A DNA stretch of 64,000 nt from Procambarus clarkii (lineage: Eukaryota > Arthropoda > Malacostraca > Decapoda > Cambaridae), in NCBI RefSeq assembly GCF_040958095.1, contig NC_091172.1, positions 25,310,562 to 25,374,561 on the forward strand. The letters are read 5' to 3'. Each line of letters begins with the position of its first letter. Position 1 is the stretch's first letter. Below are positions 1-12,479 of this stretch, piece by piece. A program made the translations under genes and the position numbers. The notes under the pieces are model-generated. The model did no database searches. It was not told the DNA's origin and saw only the letters and a list, made by a program, of their open reading frames with translations.

Positions 1-66
1 CAATTTTGTACAATTTCTTCTGTGTACCTTACCTGAATAAACATTTATTTATTTATTTATTTATTA
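1..66 (+). mobile_element. 3-prime tail of a truncated non-LTR retrotransposon
   Basis: The sequence reads TACCTTACCTGAATAAACA followed by TTTA repeats. The same tail ends the LINE remnant near 840-890, and its reverse complement lies at 61340-61480. It contains an AATAAA signal and a short-period A/T tail, as expected of LINE 3-prime ends. The rest of the element lies outside the window or was lost by 5-prime truncation. Confidence 0.5.
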
Positions 67-895
67 AAATCAGATATTATGTACCTCGCCCTGCCCTGGT
101 GACGCTCTATTACTCCCTCATCTATCCATATCTCAACTATGGTATTTGTGCTTGGGGTTCTACTACCCAAAATCATCTACGTCCTCTAATTACTCAACAC
201 AAAGCTGCTATTAAAACAATGTCATACTGGCCCCAGACAACACTCGGTACCCTTACTTAAATCTCTGAATATGTTAGATATTAAGTCTGCACATCCTCTC
301 AAGTGTACTCTTATATATTTAAAACTCTGAACTGTAATGCCAATCCTGACCTTAAATGCTTCCTAGAATGTTGTAACAGAACCCATGGGCACCACACCAG
401 AAACAAATACCTATATGATATCCCAAGAGTGCGCCTTAACCAAACTAGAAATGCTCTACAAATCAAGGGACCCAGAATGTGGAATGACCTTCCCAATCAT
501 GTCAAAGGCTGTACCTCTCTCAATCAGTTTAAGAGAAAAACTAAATACTACCTAATAAACTCCATGTAACCTATCTTACCCCCTAAATTTCAACCCATGA
601 CTTGCTATTTTCAAACAATACTGTTTGTTGACCAATTTGTATAATTGCTGATTTCTGCCATGTCTCCCTTCCTTCCTTTTTCCTTTTTCAACTCAATTTA
701 TACTTTACTCTCAATTAGTATTAAGTTTTAGTCTAAGTGGGTTTTTCTCCACACCTTGCCCGAAAGGCTGTGAGTATTAGTGGCTTTATGCACCAGCTCT
801 ATCTATAAACCCAACATAATGTTTGTAACTCATCTACTGTGTATGTACTTTTACCTGAATAAACATTTGAATTTGATTTTGAATTGAATTACACT
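67..895 (+). pseudogene. Degenerate LINE reverse transcriptase C-terminus plus 3-prime UTR
   Basis: Translation of 80-260 gives a peptide with LVTLYYSLIYPYLNYGICAW, typical of the C-terminal (thumb) end of CR1/Jockey-type LINE reverse transcriptases. After frameshifts, 303-569 gives the usual LINE terminal block with GPRMWNDLPNHVK and an FKRK-type ending before a stop. The UTR that follows ends in ACCTGAATAAACATTTGAA. No endonuclease or catalytic RT motif is present, so this is a dead 5-prime-truncated copy. The clade is uncertain. Confidence 0.7.
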
Positions 896-937
896 TCCCC
901 CACTCATGCTCACACAGACAGGAGGGCCACGACAAGA

Positions 938-1216
938 TATAACACATATGACGATATGATGTGCTATATGTGACGATATGAAGTACTATATATGGCGATA
1001 TGATGTACTATATATGACCATATGATGTACTATATATGAGCATATGATGTGCAATATGTGACGATGTGTTAGATGTGACAATATGATGTGTTATACATGA
1101 CGATATGATGTGTTACATGTGGCGATAAGATGTGCAATATGTGACGATATGATGTACTATTTTTAACAATATGATGTGTTATATGTGACGACATAACGTG
1201 TTATATCATCACATAC
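938..1216. repeat. AT-rich minisatellite, about 22-bp unit
   Basis: About twelve imperfect copies of a unit like GATATGATGTGTTATATGTG, with units of roughly 22-24 bp and many substitutions. It appears old and heterogeneous. Confidence 0.8.
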
Positions 1217-2577
1217 ATATATGGATGTGTTATATGACTGAGTCATGCCAGCAAAAATGATGACGAATGTGCGGTTCTTTACAATGACAACAATTACACC
1301 TCCCCCCCCCCCCACCCTCCATCCTCTTGATCACCCAATCGTATCACTCTGTTACCTCCTCTAGAAGCCTCGTCCAACATGCTCACTGAGATATTTGCGA
1401 TTAACTCTTAATAATAACCTCCTCCGGATATGTTGCATTTTGTACAGTCGCCCAAACAAGTTGATTTTGTAAAGTATGGCGCCTTAGTATCGGGCAGGTA
1501 ACTAGCCAGCTCCACCATGGGGGCAGAGTTGTTGTGATAAGATAAGCCGCGGGAGAGAGACCTTCACCGCTGTAGGCTACCTCCCAACGCTCCGTCATAG
1601 AGCAGTCACGCACGCCGACCTCTTTCTTCTCCAGCTTGTCTTCCATAAAGTAAGCTTTGGTGGACATTTGTTTTGGTGGGGAGGCTCAGTTGTGGTGGGT
1701 CTTGGGGGAATGTTGTTATGTAGAGGGGGTGGCAGATTGGGGGTTTTCTGTGACTGACATTGAATGTGGTGAGATGTGCGGCAGCTTGGGGGGTTTATAA
1801 GTGACATGTTAAGAAGGGGATTATTAGTGACGGAAGTTGATTGGGGTGACGTAGGGTGGCAACTTGGGGTTCACTGTGACGGACTATGAATGCGGCGAGG
1901 GGTGGGTGAAGGGGGTGGGGCTGGCAAATCCATCTAACCACGTGGTCAGGATACAATAACTAAGAAACTTACATAAGTACCTATAACTGGCAGGCAGCCG
2001 AGACTATAAATCCACCCTGGAGCATCAGTAAGGTGCCTGGATGCAATCCACCCCTTCAGAGCAACACTAGGAGACACGATTGTTTATCACATATACCGAC
2101 TACGCTGAAACGTGGCCGAAATGAACCAAATTAAGGGCTCTATAGAGGCTTGTTTTGACGTTTACATCGTCCTCATCGACAAACGTGAAATGCTCGTTAA
2201 TCCAGCCTCCAAATGAATGAAAAACAGTACACGAGACTCACAACTGATGACTCGCGTCCTTTTCTTGAGTAGTGCTTCGTTTACGGCCACTGTTTCCATC
2301 CCACCTCTATAAATGATTCGTCCACGTACAGCGAATACCATAAATTGCCAGCAGATCATTTAGCTACCTAACTAATTGACATAACCACCTAAGTAGGCCT
2401 AACTATTTAACACATTCTAGTACACCTAAGTTAAGCCTAACTTATTAACACATTCCGGTACACCTAAGTTAAGCCTAACTATTTAACACATTCCGGTATA
2501 TATAATAATATTAACTTACATTTGACAAAATACAAATTTTGAGTACACAATATGTTAAATTAAGTTGAGTACTGCGT
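1217..2577. other. Unassigned noncoding DNA
   Basis: No supportable gene. There is a C homopolymer near 1302-1316. At about 2400-2502 a roughly 46-bp segment (TAACACATTCCGGTA core) is repeated a little over two times. Small open frames here lack domain features. Confidence 0.5.
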
Positions 2578-2745
2578 CTTCGGAGTCACTCGCTAGTTAC
2601 ACGAGCCTCGCCTCTGAGGACAGGATGATTTTGGGGTATTGATAGGCATGGGTTCGATTCTCGGCCAAGGCGAAGCGTTTGGGGCATGTTTCCTTACACC
2701 TGATACACGTGTTCTCCTAGTTCACACGATTTGACAACGTCACAT
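2578..2745 (+). mobile_element. Probable diverged tRNA-derived SINE
   Basis: A tRNA-like head contains a B-box-like GGGTTCGATTCTCGG. It is followed by a segment resembling the 'cttacacctg...cacctagt' body of other decapod SINEs. The A box is weak, so this is a moderate call. Confidence 0.4.
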
Positions 2746-2929
2746 TCTGAAATTTTGTCGCTATGGTCGAAATCATCATCAAGAGTTCTATGCATTAAGT
2801 GTGCGGTCAGGTTGACTGTTGTGGGTTGCATCCTGCAGCGGGTCTCGTTGGCCTAGGGCAGGAGTGACGCATCTATAGCACGCCAACAAATTTGACTGGC
2901 ACACGGAATGCAGCCCCAGAAATAAATAC

Positions 2930-3460
2930 AAATTTGAAGATTATCATTACTGGCAAGTGAAGCAACGACTTTTTTTTACAAACCTGGAACAGTTTTCCTC
3001 GTTGTCTTGTTCAGTGAGACTGAACTCTGGTGATGCCGGGTTGTGGCGCAACCGCACGAGTGACTCTGAGAGCACATCCCGCTTACCACACGGTTTGAAC
3101 TCATCCCAGACCGACTGTACACCAGTACTTGCGGGTCAAGTTCAAGTATCAAAGAAGTAATCACTTGACATTGGCTTCGCTCTACTTATATTTTTATTCT
3201 ATTAATTGTGAGGGAACTCTGGATATTAATGATAATAACAGCAAATATATAGATTAGCGGCTTCGTGAATATTCATTTTTTCCTCGTAAGCATATTTAGT
3301 TTATATAGTAGTGACTGACCAATCAATATTACAATATTTAACTAAATGTTATTTAGTGCATTTAACTTACTTTCAAATTATCAGGTCAGCCCAACCAGGA
3401 TAGAAAAAGCGTTCAAATGAACGAAGTATCAGCAGATATTTTCAAGAATCGCGGTGTTAC
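2930..3460 (+). mobile_element. Left part of a degenerate hAT-like element
   Basis: This segment is repeated with divergence at 22750-23040 and 23443-23587. Shared landmarks are ATTACTGGCAAGTGAAG-like starts, ACAAACCTGGAA, and an end with AACAAGGATAGAAAAA or similar. The second copy begins just after a CAGGG-type terminus at 22662, which suggests a hAT transposon. Transposase remnants follow at 5030-6660. Confidence 0.45.
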
Positions 3461-4540
3461 GGCCACTATGGGTGGCAACCGGGTTCTTTGATGGTAGAAC
3501 CAAACTTATAGTATCCGACCCCAAGTCGGTAGTACGCTTTCAAGAAAGTGGCTATGTAGTGCATAAAAAAAGGTGGTGGGATGAACAACACACTGTTCCT
3601 TTCGGCAATGTATTAAATATCTTTCCACCACCGTTAAATATATATATATGTACACCGTCACCATAAATAATATATAAAGAACAGATAGGCTATTACTACA
3701 CCTATGTACAATCCTTTCACTCAGGATATCAAACGTGTTCACGTGAAGAGTTCATCACTCCCCAGTATTTCTTCACTGTCCAGTAGCGTATCCAACCTTA
3801 CTGGGAAGAACACCGGGTAGTTCACCTGTACGTGGGCCAGCCCACTGACAGTGTCATGAGGTGCCTGTACCCCCACGACCACTCTCCAGCTACTCGCTGG
3901 CAGAGTACCTCAGCCACACGCTGAGCGGGGTCACAATACAGGGGTAGCGATCCCCTGGCAGCAGTCTCTAGCGACCAGCTAGCAGCACTACTCAACAGGC
4001 ACCTCCCTGTCGTCAGTCTCTCCCCTAAGCCAGTCCCAAAGGTATGCCGATCATTTCAACACTTAAGCACTTACAGCTACCACACTGCTTCATCGGCGGC
4101 GGCTTACTTAGTCGTTTCCAGGACCGTGTAGGGTGACTGTGGACTGCCCAAGATGAACTGACGTCTCCAGTACCGTACCGCTGCACCCAGACTTCACCTC
4201 TGTGGGCACAAAAACATCATCAATGACCTTGCTGGTACTGGCGAAACTAGGAAATACCACTAACCCACTGGGGAGTTGACATTGTGCTCTGTAGCACACA
4301 CTAGGTGGCGCTGGTCGTGATGCGTCACCTCACCAGAGGTCACTCACAACGACCCCTCTGGCTGACCAAGGCAGGAATCTTTAGCCATTTACAGGTTTTA
4401 GATAGCCACCACCAGATGGCATTGTCCATATTACGTACGATTCCGGGGCAGTTCGGGTGCGGACTCGTAGATGGCGCTGGAATTGCCACTCTACCCCCTG
4501 ACAAGGGTGACGAGTCCGTAACACGCGGGAAGATTTAACA
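3461..4540. other. Unassigned noncoding DNA
   Basis: No gene or known repeat is recognised. Short open frames on both strands show no domains. The stretch lies inside the interval spanned by the degenerate hAT element and may be an insertion or diverged element interior. Confidence 0.4.
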
Positions 4541-4544
4541 TAAT

Positions 4545-4737
4545 AAAAAATAGTGATAAAGCATTGTGCATCTGATTTTGACAAACAGTAGTGTGCAGAA
4601 CCTCCTCCATAAAGCGCTATTATGAAAATGTTCATAAATGGCCTGGTGATAAATGTGAGCAAAACGAATACTTTTCTCGAGAAATCAGCAACAAAGAATG
4701 CAGTGAAATGCTTTGATGAAATTTGTTTCAGGTAGTT
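4545..4737 (+). mobile_element. hAT-associated dispersed repeat segment
   Basis: Resembles 24118-24290: both contain CAGTAGTGTGCAGAAC or a close variant, then a CTCCATAAAGC block and a TTCTCGAGAAAT-like block. In both places it occurs in the same relative order beside hAT-like sequence, so it is probably part of the same transposon. Confidence 0.45.
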
Positions 4738-5012
4738 ATGGGCGCCTGACAGCTGGGTGGACAACGCTTCGAATTCGTAGTCCGGAGGTTCCGGGTTCGA
4801 TCCCCGGTAAAGTCGGAGGCAAATGAGCAAAATGTTTCTTTAACCCTGATGCCCCTGTTACCTAGCAGTGAATAGGTACCTGGGAGTTAGACAGCTGCTA
4901 CGGGCTGCTTCCTGAGGGGTGTGTAACAAAAAGGAGGCCTGGCCGAGGATCGGGCCGCGGGGACGATAAGCCCCGAAATCCTCTCAAGATAACCTCAAGA
5001 TAGTTCCAGCTT
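4738..5012 (+). mobile_element. tRNA-derived SINE, family A
   Basis: The tRNA-like head has a B box GGTTCGATCCCC. The conserved body follows: CTGATGCCCCTGTTACC, GGTACCTGGGAGTTAG, CGGGCTGCTTCCTG, then a GGCCGCGGGGAC block. The end is CTCAAGATAACCTCAAGATA. The same body occurs at 8812-8930, 25965-26092, 28831-29075, 36089-36317 and 46290-46470. It sits inside the hAT remnant, so it inserted after that element. Confidence 0.85.
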
Positions 5013-5332
5013 AGTTGTTGCTGGCTCTGAGATTTCAAAGATGGAATTCTTTGAAATCATGGAAAAACCACTCAGTGGTGGAGAGCTTAAAGAATCCTAG
5101 CTAAAAATTTATTTTCCTCGTTGAAAAGTTTTCAGAAAAGAAACATTATTCAACGTATTAAAGATTTCCAAGTAAGTGGAAATACAGTAAACGATAGACT
5201 ATTAAGGCTAAATAAACAGCAGAACAACTAAGAAATTATATTTGTTCATATAGATTCCCTTCCATTTGTCGTGATGAGAGCACAAATGTTACATCACCTG
5301 CTAGGCTAGCCATTATTGCTCGATTTTGTATA

Positions 5333-5434
5333 GGTGATGAGATATGTGAAGAACTGGTTAACTTGGAACATACCACAGGGGCTGGTGATGAGATATGTGA
5401 AGAACTGGTTAACTTGGAACATACCACAGGGGCT
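5333..5434 (+). repeat. 51-bp tandem duplication inside the transposase
   Basis: Two adjacent copies start at 5333 and 5384 and are essentially identical. The unit is 51 bp (17 codons) and duplicates the GDEICEELVNLEHTTGA block in frame. Confidence 0.9.
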
Positions 5435-5533
5435 GAAATATGCATGGCAGAAGAAGTAAACAAATTGTTTAATTGACTTTTAAAAAATAGTTAGTGTGGC
5501 AACTGATGGTGCACCACCCAGCATGAACTAAGT

Positions 5534-5604
5534 CGACTTGAGAATGGTCCAGGACGGACCGAAACGTCGTCGTCCCTTCAATTTCTAGTGTGTGCTCTGG
5601 TCAA
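5534..5604 (+). mobile_element. Mini-element M, 71-bp monomer with 12-bp target duplication
   Basis: The element starts CGACTTGAGAATGGTCC and contains CGAAACGTCGTCGTCCC. CATGAACTAAGT flanks it on both sides, at 5522-5533 and 5605-5616. Related copies lie at 29806-29873, 32415-32490, 38525-38696, 45261-45371 and 48552-48764, with a very diverged one near 14014-14060. No coding capacity. Confidence 0.8.
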
Positions 5605-6660
5605 CATGAACTAAGTTTTGTGTTTGCAATATATGTTGAACATACACTGGTAGGCTTTTATTGTATTGGCTACGGGGTGGCCTTTTGTGCAAAAACTGCC
5701 TTTTTGAATTTCTGATTTTTCGATTCAGCGCAAACAAATTCTGCGCTGCTGGAAAAAAACTAAATTTACTGACTAGGTGAATTCGGGGTACAGAGGACTG
5801 TGTACATCACTGTTGGCTTAGTTGAGGTTCTTTCCTTAAAGGATTTATTGAGTGCTTGGATGAAATTCATCTGTTTTTTAATAATAATAAAATGTCTTGT
5901 TAAGAATTATCTGATGTGAAGATTTGCATATTGAAGTTTTAAATATGAAGAGAAATCTATGAAAATCACTTGAGCAATAAATTACAGGGAACTGGCAAAA
6001 CACTTTATGTTATGTATGATAACATAAAAACCTTTGAAATGAAACTAAAAATTGTTAAACGGGATGTCGACATTGGCTCTTTTCATTTTTAAATATTTCT
6101 TAAAATATCTTAAATATTTCTTAAACTATTTCTTAAAATATTTCTTAAATATTTCTTAAATATTTCTTGAACCTAAACAAAATTACTTGGCAGATCTTGA
6201 AATTCATAAGAAAATGAACATTCAGAGACTTCAAATGCAATTTTGAGCATCAGGGATTCAAATGCTGATGAATTTTCTTTAAGAGTTACTAAAATCAGGT
6301 CATTTGAAGAATCTTCAAAAGTCATGAGGTGTGTAGGCAATGTAACATTAGATAAACTGAATATGGAAATGTTGCGGCTCATTGATCTGGATAATGTGGA
6401 TATGCAATTGAATGATTTTTAAAGCTCAGTTTGGAAGCAAAATTAAAAGTTCAACTACAAAACACTGAAAGAGTCTGTTAATGACTGGATTAACACAGAA
6501 ACTTGCAGAAAACGATGTTTGAAATTTTAGAATTTCACTGGTGAAACGTTTGGCTGAAAAATCTCTTAATGGCAGTATTAGCAGCATTTTCATCGACATA
6601 GTCATGCGAGTCATTGTTTTCGGAGATGATTTTTTGTCAAAATTAATGGTAATAGACTTA

Positions 6661-7479
6661 CAGCTGAAATTAGTGCTGTATGCTTATTTCTCAAAACAAC
6701 CAAATATAAGATAGATATAAAATATTTGTCATCATTGGTGCAACAACAAAAATCTCAGAGTAAAAAAGCCTTTTTTTTTATTATCATTTTCTACCACAGA
6801 CGTGGCCACACATTTACAATGCTAACTAGCATATATACATTTTCTTCTGTCTTCCATGGACAGGGTGAAAGATTTGTCAAACATACAGTTCAGAGATTTA
6901 TTGAACAACCACAGAAGGTGATCGTAGTGCTTTTAAAATGTTAGGCTAAGCTAAATACGTAAATACATAGATTTATGAAATCTTTTATTTGTATGTTTTA
7001 TAACTCCGGCATTGTATCAAGTTTTTCCGTGTTTTATAATATGATCCAAAGCTCATTTCACTTCACATCTTGTTGCTTATGGGGTAAAATATTATTTACA
7101 AATTATGTTATTTTTCATGTCTACAATTATGTCTTGTTAAAAATATTAATATAGTTTTTAATTAACAGGCTTTCTAAACAAGCTTTGAATTATTTCATTC
7201 TCGCTTCTTGGGAACTTTTAGTTATAATTCCTAAAGCTGTGCCATTTAAACAATTCAAAAGAGCTATCGGTTGCCTAAACAGATTGGTTTAAGAATGCTT
7301 TCAAGCATTCTGTTATCTTTCCTCATCTAGCCAAAATAGTAAAATACACGTAAAAGAGTAAATTGCAATATGCGACTCGAAATTCCCATGGGAACACGAA
7401 ATAATTTCTTTACAAGATTATTGCCCATTTCAATCCCTGGGCTGGGGGGGGGGGGGCGATAAGCTTAATTGGCTATATA
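6661..7479. other. Unassigned AT-rich DNA
   Basis: No gene recognised. It probably includes the diverged right end of the hAT remnant. A G homopolymer occurs at about 7445-7456. Confidence 0.4.
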
Positions 7480-7643
7480 TCAAAATGTTTTCGGCCATTA
7501 TCTAAGTGTTTCTGGTGAATATCTAAAAGTTTTCGAGAAATATCCAAAGCTTTCAGTACAATATCTGAAAGTTTCTGACCAATATCTAAGTGTTTCCGGG
7601 CAATATCTAAAAGTTTCCGGGCAATATGTAAATGTTTCCAGAC
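7480..7643. repeat. Imperfect 24-bp minisatellite
   Basis: About six to seven diverged units with core AATATCTAAAAGTTTC. The 24-bp unit keeps the minus frame open, giving a repetitive octapeptide-like translation with no known domain. Confidence 0.75.
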
Positions 7644-7655
7644 CATAGTTTTTGG

Positions 7656-8293
<638 letters not shown>

Positions 8294-8371
<78 letters not shown>
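8294..8371. repeat. (AT)n microsatellite
   Basis: About 78 bp of TA dinucleotides. Confidence 0.98.
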
Positions 8372-8376
<5 letters not shown>

Positions 8377-8414
8377 GGGATACCTAGCGGTGACAGGGTG
8401 TGTTTATCTGTCTG

Positions 8415-8645
<231 letters not shown>

Positions 8646-8811
8646 CTACTAAAATACTATAAGAACACTTCACACATTCTCAGTTTATCAACGATGATCG
8701 CGAGACATTAACACAATCAATAAAAGAAGTAATGACATAAACAACATCATAAAGATTTATTTAGGGTTTAAAGGCTAAGTAATGTGATTATTATTTTTTT
8801 TTGGGGGGGGG

Positions 8812-8932
8812 GGGATCAGGTTTATCTTGAGATGATTTCAGTGCTTAGCGTCCACACGGCCCGGTCCTCGACCAAGCTTCCTTTTTGTTACACATCCCCA
8901 GGAAGCAGCCCGTAGCAAATAACTTCCAGCGT
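8812..8932 (-). mobile_element. SINE family A fragment
   Basis: Reverse complement of the family A 3-prime half: TTATCTTGAGATGATTTC, then the CGGCCCGGTCCTCGACCA-type block and the GGAAGCAGCCCGTAGC block. The tRNA-like head is missing. A G run lies immediately upstream at 8803-8813. Confidence 0.75.
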
Positions 8933-9159
8933 ATACTGTATACTTCCACAGATACTGTACTTTATAAAAGCTAGTTGAAGCCGCAGCTGTCTAGACTTGC
9001 TAGGAGGGGAACGCTTAGGGCAAGTTCATACTCTGGGACCTCCAAATACCTTATTAATAAGCAATATAGTCAAAATTTTCCCCAATATTATAATATATAT
9101 AAATATAGATGGGGTAATTGTACATGTACAAAAAGCTTTACTTTTGATCATCTTTTCAG

Positions 9160-9191
9160 AGTAGCTTGGACTGACAGCTGGAACAATCACC
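9160..9191 (+). other. Probable 5-prime UTR part of BRI3-like exon
   Basis: A polypyrimidine stretch ending in TCTTTTCAG at 9151-9159 looks like a splice acceptor. This suggests that the first coding exon begins at 9160 and that a noncoding exon lies upstream. The start codon has a good context, CACCATGG. Confidence 0.5.
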
Positions 9192-9237
9192 ATGGAGCAG
9201 AAGCCCCCAGCGTACCACCCAAATAACCCAGCAGCAG
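9192..9237 (+). CDS. BRI3: Brain protein I3-like (LITAF-like membrane protein), coding exon 1
   Basis: This exon encodes MEQKPPAYHPNNPAA plus the first base of codon 16. It has a strong start context (CACCATGG) and ends at a consensus donor, CAG/GTGAGG. Joined to 12480-12640 and 15336-15467 it gives an open frame of 112 residues with matching phases (46 nt, 161 nt, 132 nt). Proline- and tyrosine-rich N-termini with PPAY- and PPPY-type motifs are typical of LITAF/BRI3 proteins, where they can bind WW-domain ubiquitin ligases; that role is family knowledge, not shown here. BRI3 is a small late-endosome/lysosome-associated protein in vertebrates. Confidence 0.85.
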
Positions 9238-9300
9238 GTGAGGCTAATGTGTGTACTGTACACTAAAGCAGCGACCCGGAGATGGTGTATCCACACTGGG

Positions 9301-9301
<1 letters not shown>

Positions 9302-9380
<79 letters not shown>
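9302..9380. repeat. (CT)n microsatellite in BRI3 intron 1
   Basis: About 78 bp of CT dinucleotides, starting 65 bp after the exon 1 donor. Confidence 0.98.
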
Positions 9381-9385
<5 letters not shown>

Positions 9386-10152
9386 AATTTTTACCGTGTG
9401 ATCTTGTGAAGACGTATTTAATTCTTATGTCCGGTACAATGTGCAAGAGACATTGCAAGGCAAACAATGAAATTAAAAATCATGACTAATACAATTTTTG
9501 TGACATATTTACTTACTTTAAATTGGAAGTGTTTACACGTCTCACATTATATGAAGGTTATACAACATCTGATCAAATAAATCAGAAAAAGGAAAATGAT
9601 AAGAACACTAATAACTATTTAATTACTTTCATTATGAGGTTAAATGAAGGTATTAATGAAGCTTATCACAATTACTTTATAAAATAATTATATGACAATA
9701 GTTAATTCCACTTCTATAACACAAGAGCATTATTTAATATCAGTTAAGCAAAAGTACCTTCGTTAATGGAGAAGTTTCTTAATGACTTAATGGATTTTCA
9801 AGAACGTGAAAAAATAAAACTTATTACTCCACATTGGAGATATAACATTGACCAACTAAATTCACTATTGTACAAGGTCCTTAATAAGGAATTAATGGGT
9901 TATCTCAAATAGAAAATTACACGATATTAGTTAGCACTCCACATAAGAGGTCAAAATATATACACTAAATTTTTCACACATACAACTTACTATGGTACAA
10001 CCTAGGTCATAAAAGTAAAAGTAAAAGTATTTATCTGTATGTCTGATACCATACTACTTGTGTAAAGGAGGAAATGTATAAGTTTATCTCTCAGAATGTT
10101 TGGTAATATGTTTATTGTTTGTGATGTGTATCTATGTATGTACTGAACGGGG

Positions 10153-10232
10153 TGAGAATAGCTTGAGCTACCTCATCCCTTTGTGTGTATTTTACCTCAA
10201 TAAGCTTATTTCAATTTCAATTTAAACTATGG
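10153..10232 (+). mobile_element. Mini-element F / LINE 3-prime tail copy
   Basis: Reads GAATAGCTTGAGCTACCTCA, then TCCCTTTG and CCTCAATAAGC, close to the sequence at 15094-15178 and the reverse complements of 14678-14762, 30418-30496 and 33884-33982. It ends in AATTTCAATTT-like sequence. Confidence 0.55.
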
Positions 10233-12330
10233 TACAGTATTGGCTAGCACTGTAGCAGAACCCTAGTCAAAGGGTTACTCTAGTAAAATCAAAATCTACT
10301 CTAGTATAACTAGTATAACTAGAGTACTCTAGTAAAACTAGAGTACTCTAGTAAAACTAGAGTACTCTAGTAAAACAGATACAGACAAGTAACCCAGTAA
10401 CCTGTGGGCATGGCCGTTCTCTAGACTCCTCCTCCTCCGTAACAAAAAATGTAGTGGTTTAGCCTAACCAAAAACCGTCAGAGCCTAGGCTACGCACTTA
10501 AAGCATCAACAACATTGTGGCGTTTTTAATTTGTCTGAACCACCTCAATTTTCACGCCTGGATCGATTGCTTAAAAAGTATAAGTGTTCAGTAAAGGGAT
10601 AGAGAGGTTGTAACGGGGGGTGGTGGAAATGGCTCTATCTTGTCCATTATTCCACCCCCCAGTTAACTAACGAGGCCGGGGGAAACAGCTCTCTCTAGTC
10701 CGTTATCCCGTCCCCAGTTAGCTAACTATTCTAGAGCACTCCCAGAGTTCCTAAGGCAGCCTCTCTCGTTCAACACCTTGTAACCTAGGTATTCGACTAC
10801 CTAGGTGCTAAGACTACAAGGCGCCGTCACTTGATCAGCTACCCGAAACTCTAGAGAGAACTCTAGAATACAGAATCATTGCCACAAAACGTATAAGAGA
10901 GAAGTAGAAGGAAAGAAATGAATAGTGAAGTAATTAGTGAGGGTTTGGGGTGAGAGGGAGAGAGGTAGGAGGGGCGAGGAGGGTCATTAGTTGAAAGTGA
11001 GAGTTTAGAGAGGGGTGGAGGGAGAGGTGTAGATAGGTAGAAGGAGAAGAGTAGATAGTAGAAGTAGAAGAGTAGATAGTAGAAGACGAAATGCTGCCAC
11101 CATCCATTCATGATCATTACATACAAGACAAGGAATGGAACTTGCCTGTATCACAAAATTGTCAAAGGATGTTATCATGAGTTCATTATTAGTATGTTCC
11201 CTCTGTACCATGTATCAACTCCAAACATGTACTCATTTATATCATGAACCCAGTAACCACTGAGGCTTTCTCAAATCCTCAACTCAAAGCTCTAGGGCAC
11301 AAAGTTAAACACAATTTAAATAATAAATTCATAATTATATTTCACATGAAGTATCATAATATAAGTAATCCAATTAAAATGTTAAAGAGAGTCATCATCC
11401 AAGAATTCGAGAACCCTACAACTTGACTGCCCCTGATCATCACACAACATATGTAAACACGACCAAGTCACCTTAATGTTCACTCACCGAGGACTGAGTC
11501 TAAGTTGAATAGAGAGGGGGGGGGGGTTTGTAGTTGACGGAGACTCCCGCCCTGCCGGCCGACAGCCTCCCTGGTAGGGCTGTCTTCTCTGCTTCTGCTG
11601 ACTCCCGTTCTGTCTGTTAATGCTTTCTGCTGGATAGCTCTCCGAGTTTATATTGGGGAACCTAGTAGCTAACTCCGCCCACAAGTAGATAGCCTCCGGC
11701 ACTACCAAGCCACTCCTTAAACGTCGGCATGTTTGAAGGCTACCCGGCTCCAACTAAGAGATTAGTAGAAGCAAGGTGAAATTCGCATGATCTGACCTCA
11801 GGTCACTTTGGGTCATTAACGCTTAGAGGTGTGAGATCTCAGGCAGACAACTGGCGCCTCTCAGATCCTTGTCTGTGACTCGTGTACTCTATATATATTT
11901 TAAATAAACTAACCCAAACACTTTTACAGTGTTACATCGTGTACAAACCTATAATCTTTTCGCTAACCCATTATAAGAGCACCACAATTATAAGAAGTGA
12001 AGACAGCATACTATACTAGTTCTGCAGGGTCGAAGACGTGTCTAACGTATTGTACCTCAATGATAGTTCCAAAATAAAAAGGAGATATCTCCCAGCGAGA
12101 CGCCACAACCTCACTCCTCCACACTGGCACTGAGGTTAGATTCCAATATTTGAAAATATAAATTTTTAGTTTATATTTTTCTATTACGCTGTTCATAGGA
12201 CTTCGTATAATCTAATTAAAAATAAAAAATTTTAAAAGTGCAAATGTCGCTTGAAAGCGTAATTACATTTTTTAAGCAATTTTATTTTTTGTTTATAAAG
12301 AACAAATTGTTTTTTGGAGCCCATCAACTC

Positions 12331-12340
12331 GCGCATGCGC
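12331..12340. promoter_or_regulatory. NRF1-like palindrome GCGCATGCGC
   Basis: A perfect palindrome matching the NRF1 core. It lies about 140 bp upstream of BRI3 exon 2, inside intron 1, followed by TGGCGCCAAA (E2F-like) near 12371. It could mark an internal promoter, but a chance match cannot be excluded. Confidence 0.25.
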
Positions 12341-12479
12341 ACTTAATGAGCCTTAACGCCACATGCGACCTGGCGCCAAATTTACAAAGAAAAAAAGACT
12401 TACAACGTCTTGTACACTTATATACAAAGTTCTACACTAAAATATATCCATTTCTTACATTCTGTGCGTGGTGTTCCAG

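Larger units (their letters stand above)
5030..6660 (+). pseudogene. Degenerate hAT-type transposase (SCAND3/GTF2IRD2-like)
   Basis: Conceptual translation around 5262-5450 gives DESTNVTSPARLAIIARF followed by GDEICEELVNL, and then VATDGAPP near 5495-5520. These are typical of Charlie/Buster-like hAT transposases related to SCAN-domain protein 3 and GTF2IRD2. Around 6000-6100 another block reads NIKTFEMKLKIVKRDVDIGS, which fits the same family. Stops, frameshifts, a 51-bp internal duplication (5333-5434) and a 71-bp mini-element insertion break the frame, so no active enzyme can be encoded. Confidence 0.65.
9381..12479 (+). other. BRI3-like intron 1, mostly unassigned
   Basis: Contains an LINE-tail-like sequence at 10153-10232, a short tandem block of TAGAGTACTCTAGTAAAAC-like units at about 10290-10375, a purine-rich tract at 10900-11070, and an NRF1-like palindrome at 12331. 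No other exon is supported. The intron ends GTGTTCCAG. Confidence 0.55.
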
